A DNA stretch of 64,000 nucleotides from an uncultured Oleispira sp. (GCA_913019965.1 CAJVZR010000001.1:62001-126000), one strand, 5' to 3'. Counted from the first letter of the stretch, positions 10,256 to 19,587 are shown. The notes: generated by a model not told the origin, from the letters alone. Program-made: numbers and translations.

Positions 10256-11926
10256 CTAAGGCGCTATCTTCTTTTTTAACGCTTTTGCGATAGGCGATGG
10301 AATGCTCTCCATTGCACCCAATAAATGCGGTAAAACTTTCAGCTTTAAGCCTTCATATTCACTAGGAACAATAGCATCGATTAAATGAGGCCCTGGCTCG
10401 CTAAGCGCGCGTTCTAAAGCCGCATTAAACTCTTCTGCGGTGGTTGCGACTTCTGCTGGCATTCCCATACTTTTTGCCATCGCAACAAAATCGATTTCAG
10501 TTTTAGAAAGATCCAGTTGTGATTTCGCTTTTGGACCTGCTCCTTCTGCCCCTACTCGCTCAAGTTCGATATTAAGAATCGCATAAGAACGGTTATTTAA
10601 TACAATCACAGTGACATCCAAGTTTTCATTCATCATGGTCCATAATGATTGAATGGTATACATAGCACTACCATCACCAACCAGACTGATCACAGGGCGA
10701 TTTTTGCCTTCACTATTCATTCCCGCAATAGCCGCACCAATCGCCACAGGCAAGCCTTGGCCTATTGCCCCGCCTGTTAATGTGAGCACATCATGCCTAG
10801 GGGATCCTGCGGTACTGATTGGTAGCTTTAATCCTGACGTTTGAGCTTCATCCGAAATGATTGCATTTTCCGGTAATAACGCACCGACCGCTTGGCAGAC
10901 CTTTCCTGCATTCAACTTACCTGCAGGCAGCTTAGGCCGATCCGCTTGTTGAAGCTTAGGAGCCGTTTGTTCTGCACCGACCGCGGCCACTAATGCTTGT
11001 AAACTCGCAACCGCATCTTGGCTTTCTTTAACAAAATTATGTACGCGACAAGCTTCAGGCACGAGATAGCTCTTTTTGCCAGGGTAAGCGAAAAATGTTA
11101 CCGGTTCAGAGGCATCGATAATTACTAGATGGTCATAGCCTTTTAGTTGAACTGACGCCATTTCAGCCAGATAAGCAATACGCTCTACTTGAGGCAAGCC
11201 TGCTCCACGCTGCAAGCGTGTTGGAAATACTTCTGAAAATAGCTTAGCTCCCGTTCGCTCGGCAATTTTTGAAGCTGCAATTAATCCTTCTTCAAGTAAT
11301 ACACGACGGCCCAATAAGATGGCTGTTTTCTTGCCCTTAGTTAATAAAATATCCCCGACCTGATTAATCATTTCTTCAGATGCTAGATCACTAACAGGCG
11401 CCAAATCAGCTTCAACGACTTCCCCGCCTTCCCCCCAAGAAACATCCGCTGGCAGGATTAAGGTTGATATTTGCTGTGGTGCTTTTTGAGCGACCTCAAT
11501 GGCTTCTGCAGTATCGGCACCAACCTGCTGAGTTTCAGGGCAAGTACGAATCCAGCTTGATACATTTTTGGCCACTGTCACAATGTCAGACTCTAGCGGC
11601 GCATCATATTGCTTATGATAAAGGGCGTGGTCTCCAATAATGTTCACCATCGGCACCCGCGCCTTACGCGCATTATGTAAGTTCGCTAAGCCATTACCTA
11701 AGCCACAACCTAAGTGCAATAAGGTAGCAGCAGGTTTATTCGCAATACGCGCATAGCCATCAGCCGCCCCCGTAGCAACGCCTTCAAATAAGCATAATAC
11801 CGCTCGCATATCCGAACTGTCTAAAGCCGCAACAAAGTGCATCTCAGAAGTGCCTGGATTAGTAAAACAGGTATCAACACCTGAGTTGGATAGAGTTTTG
11901 ATTAATGCTTTTGCGCCGTTGCTCAT
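10256..11926 (-). CDS. Thiamine-diphosphate-dependent enzyme, acetolactate synthase/benzoylformate decarboxylase-like
   Basis: 556 residues with the three-domain layout of the pyruvate oxidase/decarboxylase superfamily. The N-terminal PYR domain has the catalytic Glu in LCLFEGVATGAADGYARI. A central nucleotide-type domain follows. The C-terminal PP domain has the TPP-Mg motif GDGSAMYTIQ...VIVLNNRSY. There is no ilvN-like small subunit nearby and the ilv pathway is absent from the window, so I do not call it biosynthetic acetolactate synthase. A 2-keto acid decarboxylase or synthase in a catabolic route is more likely. It lies downstream of, and in the same direction as, the LysR gene at 12068, with a 141-bp gap. 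Confidence 0.75.
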   Translation of the reverse strand: MSNGAKALIKTLSNSGVDTCFTNPGTSEMHFVAALDSSDMRAVLCLFEGVATGAADGYARIANKPAATLLHLGCGLGNGLANLHNARKARVPMVNIIGDHALYHKQYDAPLESDIVTVAKNVSSWIRTCPETQQVGADTAEAIEVAQKAPQQISTLILPADVSWGEGGEVVEADLAPVSDLASEEMINQVGDILLTKGKKTAILLGRRVLLEEGLIAASKIAERTGAKLFSEVFPTRLQRGAGLPQVERIAYLAEMASVQLKGYDHLVIIDASEPVTFFAYPGKKSYLVPEACRVHNFVKESQDAVASLQALVAAVGAEQTAPKLQQADRPKLPAGKLNAGKVCQAVGALLPENAIISDEAQTSGLKLPISTAGSPRHDVLTLTGGAIGQGLPVAIGAAIAGMNSEGKNRPVISLVGDGSAMYTIQSLWTMMNENLDVTVIVLNNRSYAILNIELERVGAEGAGPKAKSQLDLSKTEIDFVAMAKSMGMPAEVATTAEEFNAALERALSEPGPHLIDAIVPSEYEGLKLKVLPHLLGAMESIPSPIAKALKKKIAP

Positions 11927-12067
11927 AAATTACCTTTAAAATTTCTGTCGCAGTTATGATCTATTACTCACAAAGATAGAGACTCAAAAAAATTCTACAA
12001 TGGCATAGCAAGACAGATAGAGTGACATTTGCGGCCTAGTTGATTGCAACCCGTTATTAGATCAATG

Positions 12068-12967
12068 TTATTCATCAAGGGCCGGGATATTTTTAAAGAT
12101 ATCTTCAATCCACCGAGTTAAACCAGTCATTTCTTCTGTTTCTTTTTCCTGCTTCGGAGAAACAAGCCAGTAGCCACGATCGATCTCAATTTGATGCTCA
12201 AATGGCATCATTAAACGCTTATTATTAATCCAAGAATTTAACGTTGGGAAAATCCCCATCGCAACTCCTAGTCCATCGGCAGCGGCATTAATCGCTGCGA
12301 TATAAGAGTCGCAAATAATGTTATCGAATTTTTGTATGCTGCCTGTTGGCCAAAACGTCTTTCCCCAGTCAGACATTTCGGGTTCAGCATAAATCAGCCG
12401 ATGTTCATACAATCTAGCAATCTCGCTGAATTCGTCGTTGAACTCATAATTAAAGCCACACACCGGGGCTACCGTCGCATTAGCTAATAAGTGGCACTCT
12501 AAATTTGGCCATTGCCCATCGCCAAAGCGAACCGCAGCATCAATGGTTTCACTATCAAAATCCACATAAGACATTCGAGTTTCAATACGTAATTCAGTAC
12601 CAGGGCAATAATCTGAAAACTTCAGATAATTCGGCATTAAGAGCTCTTGTGCTACAAAGTAAGGAGCACTGACCGTCAACGACTTTTTTTCAAATTGCTT
12701 TTGATAATCAAGATGACCTAAACAATGACTCTTCATCGTCTTTTGCGCTAACTCATAATAATAGAGACCTTCTGGCGTCAAACTCAACGCTCTCGTATGT
12801 CGATTAAATAACGGCCGACCAAGCCAGTGCTCAAACGCCTTTACCTGTTGTGCTATAGCAGGCGCTGTCACACAAAGCTCTTGTGCTGCAAGCTTAAAAC
12901 TTAAATGGCGAGCTGCTGCTTCAAATACGGGGACATATTGTATTGGAGGAACTGACCGATAAGACAT
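12068..12967 (-). CDS. LysR-family transcriptional regulator (GcvA-like)
   Basis: 299 residues. The N-terminal winged HTH (about 8-67) has the typical LysR pattern LSFKLAAQELCVTAPAIAQQVKAF followed by LFNRHTRALSLTPEG. The effector-binding domain resembles the GcvA group in its ends and length. It is divergent to the MAPEG gene. The shared 106-bp spacer has a perfect 7-bp inverted repeat with an 11-bp centre (12988-13012), the shape expected of a LysR operator. It probably controls itself and the MAPEG gene, and perhaps the TPP enzyme downstream. The effector is unknown. Confidence 0.88.
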   Translation of the reverse strand: MSYRSVPPIQYVPVFEAAARHLSFKLAAQELCVTAPAIAQQVKAFEHWLGRPLFNRHTRALSLTPEGLYYYELAQKTMKSHCLGHLDYQKQFEKKSLTVSAPYFVAQELLMPNYLKFSDYCPGTELRIETRMSYVDFDSETIDAAVRFGDGQWPNLECHLLANATVAPVCGFNYEFNDEFSEIARLYEHRLIYAEPEMSDWGKTFWPTGSIQKFDNIICDSYIAAINAAADGLGVAMGIFPTLNSWINNKRLMMPFEHQIEIDRGYWLVSPKQEKETEEMTGLTRWIEDIFKNIPALDE

Positions 12968-12987
12968 GAAAAACCTTTGCTATTCTA

Positions 12988-13012
12988 TAAACAACATATA
13001 ATGGTTTGTTTA
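12988..13012. promoter_or_regulatory. Putative LysR operator
   Basis: TAAACAA-N11-TTGTTTA is an exact inverted repeat of the T-N11-A type. It lies between the divergent LysR (start 12967) and MAPEG (start 13074) genes, so it is well placed to control both. It is a pattern match only. Confidence 0.55.
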
Positions 13013-13073
13013 ACCTTTCCCCATAGAATAACTTTCCTATTGCAATTTTAATAGCACACAACAAGGAATATCC

Positions 13074-13460
13074 ATGCTAATTACGCCTATCTATGCAGCA
13101 ATACTGGCAATCATTTACGTAGCCTTGAGTTTCAATGTCATTAGGATGCGGATAAAACTTAAAATCCCATTTGGCGATGGCAAAGATAAACAACTGAAAC
13201 GCGCCATGCGGGTACATGGTAATTTTTCTGAGTACGTGCCCCTCGCTATTATTCTGCTTTATTTTTTAGAATTGCACAGCCAGAACAATCTACTGATCCA
13301 TAGCTTAGGCAGTGCTTTTTTAATCGCTCGCTTGTCTCATATATTCGGCGTCAGCCAAATAAAAGAGAAGATTGCATTTCGAGTATTTGGCTTATTTATA
13401 ACCGGCGGCGTACTTTGCATTTGCGCTTCCACAATTTTATTGAGTGACTCTATTAACTAA
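13074..13460 (+). CDS. MAPEG-family membrane protein
   Basis: 128 residues, with four hydrophobic helices. It has the MAPEG signature region: RAMRVHGNFSEYVPLAIIL (helix 2, with conserved R, H, N and E) and a following LIARLSHIFG. MAPEG proteins are glutathione- or eicosanoid-linked membrane enzymes. Bacterial members of this size are often of unknown substrate. An AAGGA Shine-Dalgarno lies upstream of the ATG. It is divergent from the LysR gene and probably under its control. Confidence 0.85.
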   Translation: MLITPIYAAILAIIYVALSFNVIRMRIKLKIPFGDGKDKQLKRAMRVHGNFSEYVPLAIILLYFLELHSQNNLLIHSLGSAFLIARLSHIFGVSQIKEKIAFRVFGLFITGGVLCICASTILLSDSIN

Positions 13461-13480
13461 GCACCGCATTAAGCCCCTCA

Positions 13481-14401
13481 CTAGAGGGATTTAAAGAAAA
13501 TTGCTATGCGTTTAATCGCGTCACTCGCTTCTGGCAAGAAAGGGGCAAAACCCTGAAATACATGCGGCATGTCGGGCCAAGTATCTAATAATACCTCTCC
13601 CCCTGCTTGCACAACTTTTTCTGCAAAGCGGCGGCTATCATCCAATAAAACCTCCGCTTCTCCCGTTTGCAGCATCAAAGGTGGTAGACCTGATAATTCG
13701 CCAAATAATGGGGAAGCCAACGGATGGGTCAGGCCCTGATTCGATGTTTTAAGATACGCAGCCCCCAGCAAAGGAATTGCCAAAGCATTGATAATTGGGT
13801 CTATTTCTTGATGCGTCTGCATGGATGCACCACTGGCAGTGAAATCAGTACAGGGGGAAATGGCTAACACTTTATCCGGCATTGGTGAATTCTTGTCTTT
13901 TAGAGTGAGCAAGCACGCTAACGACAAATTTCCACCCGCAGAATCACCCGCGATAAAAACTTCATCAGCCATAATGCTTGAAGCTGGCCCATTTTTTCTT
14001 AACCAATAATAAGCATCCAAACAATCATTTAACCCTGCAGGAAAAGGGGCTTCCGGCATCAATGAATAGTCAATAAACAAAATGGCACAATCACAGGCAA
14101 TGGCTAAGCGCGCGACAAAGGCTTTCCAGCCTTCGACCGAGCCCGACATCCAAGAACCCCCATGGATATATAGCATGCGTCTTTGGCCATCATTATTTTC
14201 TGGCACAAACCAATAGCCTGCTCTACTACCTACGGTTACCTCTGCGGGTTCAACCAACGTTTCAACGACCTCAGGAGATACCGAAAAATAGCCATCCAAT
14301 AGTCTGCGCCGCTGGCTAACATCAGTCCCATGCTGAGTTACTTCAATCGCAAGTCTCTTTAAGTGAGTTAAGACCGCTTCCAACTCTTTCGTTTTCGTCA
14401 T
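13481..14401 (-). CDS. Alpha/beta hydrolase, hormone-sensitive-lipase (HSL) type esterase
   Basis: About 306 residues from the ATG at 14401. The ORF track's earlier start at 14419 is a TTG, and AAGGG sits at the right distance from the ATG. The oxyanion motif YIHGGSWMSGS and the nucleophile elbow FIAGDSAGGNLS place it in the HSL/type IV esterase family. The likely acid and base are in the C-terminal part (Asp in the LLDDSRRF region and His in DMPHVFQGF). It should hydrolyse short acyl esters in the cytoplasm. It ends facing the MAPEG gene (20-bp gap) and starts 27 bp downstream of the amidotransferase gene, so it may be co-transcribed with it. Confidence 0.85.
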   Translation of the reverse strand: MTKTKELEAVLTHLKRLAIEVTQHGTDVSQRRRLLDGYFSVSPEVVETLVEPAEVTVGSRAGYWFVPENNDGQRRMLYIHGGSWMSGSVEGWKAFVARLAIACDCAILFIDYSLMPEAPFPAGLNDCLDAYYWLRKNGPASSIMADEVFIAGDSAGGNLSLACLLTLKDKNSPMPDKVLAISPCTDFTASGASMQTHQEIDPIINALAIPLLGAAYLKTSNQGLTHPLASPLFGELSGLPPLMLQTGEAEVLLDDSRRFAEKVVQAGGEVLLDTWPDMPHVFQGFAPFLPEASDAIKRIAIFFKSL

Positions 14402-14428
14402 TCCATGACCCTTAGTCAATTTAATAAG

Positions 14429-15214
14429 CTAGATCATACCTCGGGCAATCACTTCCCCTGACTGCCATAATCGCCACTCCCCAGCATCATAGACTTCCCA
14501 TGCTTCGTCCAAAGTTAAGGGCTGGGTAGCTATAATACTGACCACATCATTCGCCGTTGTTTCAGCCGAAAAATCAATACTCACATCCGCATCGGTCAAA
14601 CAGGCAGGGCCAAAAGGCGCACGACGGGTAATGCTGGCAAGCTTGGTACTGCAAAAGGTAAATAACCAATCTCCATTACTCAACAAACAATTAAATACTC
14701 CCTTCTGCGCATAGTCTTGAGCAAAGGATACTAAGCAATTCGCTATTTGTTGATGGCTAGATTCGCGATTAAGACCTTGCTTTAGATGATTCATCATATC
14801 GCAAAAAATACTTTCGCTATCCGTATCACCAATCGGCTCAAAAGCCGCTTCATTCACGTCATATCGAGGAACAAAGTTATTAATCTGTCCGTTATGGGCA
14901 AATACCCAATTTTTTCCCCATAACTCACGAATAAAAGGATGGGTATTGGCCAGACACACATCTCCTACGTTCGCTTGACGAATATGGCAAATCGCAGTTT
15001 CACTTTTGATGGGGTGTTTTTGCACCATATTGGCAATTTTAGACTGACAACTGGGGCTAGAATCATGAAAACTACTCACCCCCTTACCTTCATAAAAAGC
15101 GACGCCCCAGCCATCTTTATGAGGTCCTGTATTTCCTCCTCGCTGGGTCAAACCGGTAAAACTGAAACATAGATCGGTGGGGGTATTCGCGCTCATACCT
15201 AAAAGTTCACACAT
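14429..15214 (-). CDS. Class II glutamine amidotransferase (YafJ-like)
   Basis: 261 residues. It begins MCELLGMSANTP, with Cys2 as the N-terminal nucleophile after Met removal. It also has the class II features RGGNTGPHKDGWGVAFY, the oxyanion/ligand stretch ICHIRQANVGD and WVFAHNGQINN. YafJ-type proteins have only the glutaminase domain, with no synthase partner known for certain. The size fits (about 255). It lies upstream of the esterase gene on the same strand. Confidence 0.9.
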   Translation of the reverse strand: MCELLGMSANTPTDLCFSFTGLTQRGGNTGPHKDGWGVAFYEGKGVSSFHDSSPSCQSKIANMVQKHPIKSETAICHIRQANVGDVCLANTHPFIRELWGKNWVFAHNGQINNFVPRYDVNEAAFEPIGDTDSESIFCDMMNHLKQGLNRESSHQQIANCLVSFAQDYAQKGVFNCLLSNGDWLFTFCSTKLASITRRAPFGPACLTDADVSIDFSAETTANDVVSIIATQPLTLDEAWEVYDAGEWRLWQSGEVIARGMI

Positions 15215-15367
15215 AGCACCTCCTGATGATAGATAAAAATTTCCATTGTTAAATCTTCGTTATCACATTAATACGACAGATGTCACGTTACTCTCATTAT
15301 ATGCTATAAAATATGAAACAAGAGTTTATATAGTGCTCCTATCCAGGCGTCAATCTAAAGGAAACGT

Positions 15368-16042
15368 ATGAGTATATTGTTAGTTGAAGATGATCTTGAT
15401 CTCGCGGCTACCGTCACAGAATACCTCAATGACTCGGGCTTTATCGTCGACCATGCCTTCCACGGCGAATCGGCCTTAAACCTAGCCAGCCAAAGGGAAT
15501 ACGACATCATAATACTTGATGTGATGCTGCCAAGACTCAATGGCTTTGAGGTTTGCCAAAGGTTACGTAACGAGCAGGTATATCAAGGCCCTATTCTCTT
15601 TCTAACCGCAATGGATACTCTCGATTTCAAAATACAAGGGTTTAATTCCGGCTGTGATGATTATCTTGTAAAACCTTTTGAGTTGCCTGAACTTGAATGC
15701 CGTTTACATGCATTATCAAAGCGCGGGCGACGTATGGACAGTCGAAATATCATCTTTGGCGAGCTCGTCATCAATGCCGGGGAAAAACGCGTATTCCGAA
15801 ACGACCAAGAAATAGCTTTGAATAAAAATCAGTTTAATTTGTTATGTGAACTGGTTAAGCAAGCACCAAACCCTGTCAGTCGAGAATCACTATCACAAAT
15901 AATTTGGCAAGATGAAGAGCCTGACAGTGATTCGTTACGTAGCCATATCTATCGCTTACGCAACTTAATTGATAAACCCTTTGACTTCAATATGATCGAA
16001 ACCGTCCACCGAATTGGTTTGAGAATTCGTGACCATGTTTAA
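15368..16042 (+). CDS. OmpR-family response regulator
   Basis: 224 residues. The receiver domain has the acidic pocket VEDDLD, phospho-acceptor Asp51 in IIILDVMLPRLNG and Lys in DDYLVKPFE. The C-terminal winged HTH is of OmpR/PhoB type and ends RSHIYRLRNLIDKPFDFNMI. A good ribosome site (AAAGGAAACGT) precedes the ATG. The partner kinase gene overlaps its 3' end. Target genes are not visible from the sequence. Confidence 0.93.
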   Translation: MSILLVEDDLDLAATVTEYLNDSGFIVDHAFHGESALNLASQREYDIIILDVMLPRLNGFEVCQRLRNEQVYQGPILFLTAMDTLDFKIQGFNSGCDDYLVKPFELPELECRLHALSKRGRRMDSRNIIFGELVINAGEKRVFRNDQEIALNKNQFNLLCELVKQAPNPVSRESLSQIIWQDEEPDSDSLRSHIYRLRNLIDKPFDFNMIETVHRIGLRIRDHV

Positions 16043-17234
16043 TAGCCTACGTAATAAGCTGATTATTGCCATGATCAGTTACACCGTTTTTATTGCCGTT
16101 TTCTCTGCGGCCATTTTTTATCGTGGACTATACGCCTCTGAAAACTCCTATTTAAATAGTATCGTAAACTCATATTTTGAATACATTTCTCAGCACCCCT
16201 TACCTGAAACGTTACCCTATAATATTGATATCAATACCCAGTTATTTTTACTTGATAGTCCTGAGCTACCCAGTTTCATTAAACAAACGACCCCAGGTCT
16301 TTATGAAATACAACAAGAAGAAATTCACTATCGCATAGGATTGCACCCTAATGGCCAAATGATCGTCATTATCTTACAAGACATGCTTAAAATGCTTGAT
16401 CAACAAGAAGAACGCCTTGAAGCAATTATCACAAGCATCGTACTAATTACCATACTCGTAGGCAGCATTCTTGTTAGCTATTTGGTTACGCTGCTAATGA
16501 GAAGATTATTAGAATTATCTAACGATGTCGAAACAGCCATTAATCAAAACCTGATTATCCCTGATGCGATTCCTACAGCACCTATTGATGATGCGCATAA
16601 AGACGAAATTGATACCTTACGCGAGGCTTTCTCTCAATACAGCCAACAATTGCTTGATCATGCTGAGCGAGAAAAATATTTTACCCAACATGCCAGCCAT
16701 GAATTAAGAACTCCGATAGCTATTATTCGAAATTGCTTCCATATCCTGATGAAAAGTCCGCTTAATGAACAGCAAAAGAACAACGTTATTCGGATTGGGA
16801 AAGCGGCGGATAAAGCCAAAAATCTCACCGACTGTTTTTTATTACTCGCCCGTCATCATTCCAAGGAATTGGAACTCGTTGACATCGAAATAATATTACT
16901 GGACGTAATCAAAGGTCAAAATACGCTACTGGTCGCGAATGATTTAAAACTAACAGTCACGTCGATGCCTGTCGCTTTATCTTGTCACCCTGCTATGTTT
17001 GATATTTTATGCTCCAACCTTATTGGCAACGCAGTCAAGTATGGTCATGACAATGTTAATATTTGCCTAACGGATCATTCATTAACCATTAAAAACCTAG
17101 CAACCCAAGAGCCAAAAATTCAAGGGTTTGGGTTAATCATCTGTCAGAGAGTATGCAATTATCTAGACTGGAGCATTCATCATGATTACAAGGATCAATT
17201 ATTTTCAACCACCATTCACTTTAATAATCATTAA
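16035..17234 (+). CDS. Two-component sensor histidine kinase with reduced G1 box
   Basis: About 399 residues from the ATG at 16035 (the ORF track uses the GTG at 16029). It overlaps the regulator gene by a few bases, so the two are translationally coupled. It has an N-terminal helix, a periplasmic sensor of about 100 residues, a second helix (about 130-155) and a HAMP-like linker. The HisKA box QHASHELRTPI holds His222. The N-box CSNLIGNAVKYG is normal, but the usual DxGxG of G1 reads KNLATQEPK, the ATP lid is very short and G2 is GFGLIICQRV. Kinases with this compact ATPase occur in other marine gammaproteobacteria and can be active. The periplasmic sensor resembles none I recognise. Confidence 0.9.
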   Translation: MFNSLRNKLIIAMISYTVFIAVFSAAIFYRGLYASENSYLNSIVNSYFEYISQHPLPETLPYNIDINTQLFLLDSPELPSFIKQTTPGLYEIQQEEIHYRIGLHPNGQMIVIILQDMLKMLDQQEERLEAIITSIVLITILVGSILVSYLVTLLMRRLLELSNDVETAINQNLIIPDAIPTAPIDDAHKDEIDTLREAFSQYSQQLLDHAEREKYFTQHASHELRTPIAIIRNCFHILMKSPLNEQQKNNVIRIGKAADKAKNLTDCFLLLARHHSKELELVDIEIILLDVIKGQNTLLVANDLKLTVTSMPVALSCHPAMFDILCSNLIGNAVKYGHDNVNICLTDHSLTIKNLATQEPKIQGFGLIICQRVCNYLDWSIHHDYKDQLFSTTIHFNNH

Positions 17235-17241
17235 AGAATAT

Positions 17242-18072
17242 TTATTCATCATAAACATATTCTAATTGTTCGCCTGTTAAATAAAGCGCTGCAATTTCTC
17301 TTATCGCACCTGACATTATTAATTTTTTAAACTCAAATAAGAATGCGTCAATATCTCTAAGTTTACCCGCCCCCATAACTACAGGTCCTTCTTCGTGTAA
17401 GTAACTATTATTAGCCCACAGCCAGACTTCTCGCCACTCATAGATAACGGGGACTGCTATTTTATCTTTAAAACCGAGTGCCGAGACATTGCCTAACAAC
17501 CTAATAGCTGGCCCAGCGACGGCGTCAGATCGATTAGTAAGTAACATTTTCAAACTATGCTTATGATCATTAACATATATTTTCTTAGGATTACTCGACC
17601 CTTCTAAGCAAGGACAACCTGACCCTCCTTGCAAAACGGCTAACCTTTTACCCGCTAGCTCCTCAATTGTATGAATAGGATCCTTAGCTCTAGATAATAA
17701 TATAAATGGTGTTCTATATATTTTCTCGAGAGGCCTCATTATGAGCTTTCTTTTAGGCTTAAAAGACATGATAGTTAAATCGGTATAACTGTTAGTACTC
17801 ATGTCATGTTGAATTCGCGCCATCGGATGAAGGTGAATTTCAAGTTTCACTTCGTTGAGAAAATTGATATTGGTATTGATATTCGTTTGAACTTTTTTTA
17901 AAAGATCGGGATAAATCCCTTTAATTTCGCCGTCTTTCCCTTGAAAACTCCATGGGTAACTTTCGAGTAATGCAATGTTGATTTCAGCGTTAGATATCGC
18001 ACTGACTGAGAAAAATAAAAAGGTAGTTAATAGGAGCTTTCCTAACCACATAAACAGCATAATATTTCTCAC
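17242..18072 (-). CDS. Periplasmic solute-binding protein, SBP_bac_3-like (orphan)
   Basis: 276 residues. A signal peptide (about 1-29, ending SAISNAE) precedes a type II binding-protein fold: NIALLESYPWSF, GIYPDLLKKVQ, then a domain-2 entry IEELAGKRLAVLQGGSG. It faces the kinase gene tail to tail with 7 bp between stops. Its position next to a two-component system suggests it could present a ligand to the sensor, but nothing in the sequence proves this. A CPC motif (GSGCPCLEG) is unusual in this family and could form a disulfide or bind metal. The ligand is unknown. Confidence 0.65.
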   Translation of the reverse strand: MRNIMLFMWLGKLLLTTFLFFSVSAISNAEINIALLESYPWSFQGKDGEIKGIYPDLLKKVQTNINTNINFLNEVKLEIHLHPMARIQHDMSTNSYTDLTIMSFKPKRKLIMRPLEKIYRTPFILLSRAKDPIHTIEELAGKRLAVLQGGSGCPCLEGSSNPKKIYVNDHKHSLKMLLTNRSDAVAGPAIRLLGNVSALGFKDKIAVPVIYEWREVWLWANNSYLHEEGPVVMGAGKLRDIDAFLFEFKKLIMSGAIREIAALYLTGEQLEYVYDE

Positions 18073-18356
18073 CTTACTTTTAATCGAGCTAGACCCGAGA
18101 TCCCATCATAAGCCCCCTAATACTAGTATAGACGTATTAACAATCTCCTTCTAATCAGTAAGCTCGCAAACTGTCTGCTAATATTTCCTAGCATCCCCAG
18201 TTATTACAATAATCATTTAAATTAAGCTTCTTTTAGGCCCAATAGTCAGGATATCGTAGAAATACCCCATTGAAGATGTGGAAAACCCTACTTCGTCACA
18301 AGCCTATCACCCTCACTTGATTAAATTAGATGCTCATTCAGAATTTAATCATCATT

Positions 18357-19565
18357 ATGAAAAATATAACGAAGAGTAAACTTATCGGTATAGTTATCAC
18401 ATCCAGCCTATTTTCTGGCTGCGGAGGCGGAACAGGCGATGGAGGCAATGCTTTTCAACTGTTCTCTCCACTCCCCAATAACATAGCCACCCCGATCAAT
18501 AATCCATCCACTACTGAAAAGAACACATTAGGCCAATTATTATTTTGGGACCCCATTTTATCAGGTAATCAAGATGTCGCTTGTGCAACCTGCCACCACC
18601 CCGCCAAAGGCTACGCCGATGCACTGATACTCTCACAAGGAGTCGGAGGTATGGGACTTGGAGAAGATCGAATAGGTGGCAGCCTTGCGAAGCGCAACGC
18701 TCCAACTATTTTAAATACAGCCTTTAATGGCATACATAATCAAGGCCCACATGTCCCAGAACAAGCTCCGATGTTTTGGGATAACCGTATTCGTAGCTTA
18801 GAACACCAAGCAAAGCTTCCCATACTCTCTCAAGAAGAAATGCGCGGCGAAGATATTGCCGAAGATCAAATAATGGCGATCGTTATTGAACGTCTAGAGG
18901 CGATCCCCGAATATAAGCAATTATTCCTTAATGCATTTGGAACCAGTGTCATTACAGAGACGTTAATATTCAAAGCAATCGCCAGTTTTGAACGCTCTTT
19001 AATCGCCAATAATAGCCGCTTTGATCAATTTCTAAAGGGCGATAGCAATGCTTTAACAGCAATCGAGCAAGAAGGCCTAGAGGAGTTTGTTGAGGTGGGT
19101 TGCGCCGAGTGTCATAGCGGCCCCATGCTATCGGATTACCAATTACACGTTATTGGCACCCCTGATTTGACCTTACCAAATGGAACTCTATTAACGGATA
19201 TGGGCGCTGGACAACTCGATTTCCGCACCCCGACTTTGCGTAACTTAAATCTAACCGGCCCTTATATGCATAATGGTATTTTTGAGACCCTTGAAGAAGT
19301 CGTGCAATTTTATCAGCAAGCTTCTCAGGGCGAAAATATTCACCCAAGCTTAAGCTTGCAAGATCTTGCACCACAAATCCAACAACTGGATATGGGTGAT
19401 GGTGATGGCGATGGCGATGGCGATGGTGATGGTGATGGTGATGGTGATGGTGAAGGAGGTAATAATGCCATCGTGAGTTTTCTTAAAAGCTTGCAGGATG
19501 ACCAGTTTGATAAGACCATTCCTGAAAGTGTACCGAGTGGCTTGCAACCCGGTGGAAATATCTAA
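18357..19565 (+). CDS. Diheme cytochrome c peroxidase/MauG-family lipoprotein
   Basis: I start it at the ATG at 18357 (402 residues) because this gives a compact lipoprotein signal, MKNITKSK followed by SLFSGC. The ORF track starts at 18330, and neither start has a strong ribosome site. Two c-type heme sites are present: CATCHHPAKGY (high-potential-like N-terminal domain) and CAECHSGP. A C-terminal Met/His-bearing region, DFRTPTLRNLNLTGPYMHNG, matches the CCP/MauG family. It would reduce H2O2 or oxidise a partner in the periplasm. A run of nine Gly-Asp pairs lies near the C-terminus, inside the last domain, encoded by a 6-bp repeat. No neighbour explains its role. Confidence 0.88.
   Translation: MKNITKSKLIGIVITSSLFSGCGGGTGDGGNAFQLFSPLPNNIATPINNPSTTEKNTLGQLLFWDPILSGNQDVACATCHHPAKGYADALILSQGVGGMGLGEDRIGGSLAKRNAPTILNTAFNGIHNQGPHVPEQAPMFWDNRIRSLEHQAKLPILSQEEMRGEDIAEDQIMAIVIERLEAIPEYKQLFLNAFGTSVITETLIFKAIASFERSLIANNSRFDQFLKGDSNALTAIEQEGLEEFVEVGCAECHSGPMLSDYQLHVIGTPDLTLPNGTLLTDMGAGQLDFRTPTLRNLNLTGPYMHNGIFETLEEVVQFYQQASQGENIHPSLSLQDLAPQIQQLDMGDGDGDGDGDGDGDGDGDGEGGNNAIVSFLKSLQDDQFDKTIPESVPSGLQPGGNI
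19396..19449 (+). repeat. 6-bp tandem repeat (GGYGAT)x9 coding for (Gly-Asp)9
   Basis: Nine uninterrupted GGTGAT or GGCGAT units lie inside the peroxidase-like gene. Because the unit is 6 bp, gain or loss of copies changes protein length without shifting the frame. The acidic stretch could bind calcium. The tract is a candidate for length variation between strains. Confidence 0.9.
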
Positions 19566-19587
19566 ACACTAGACCTAAACATTTAAT

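Noticed and set aside
10256-11926. Biosynthetic acetolactate synthase (ilvB)
   Set aside because: There is no ilvN or ilvC neighbour, and the protein type is broader. I kept it as an unspecified TPP enzyme.
18073-18329. Possible hidden gene in the 257-bp gap
   Set aside because: There is no open frame with a start and coding pattern. It holds only divergent promoters.
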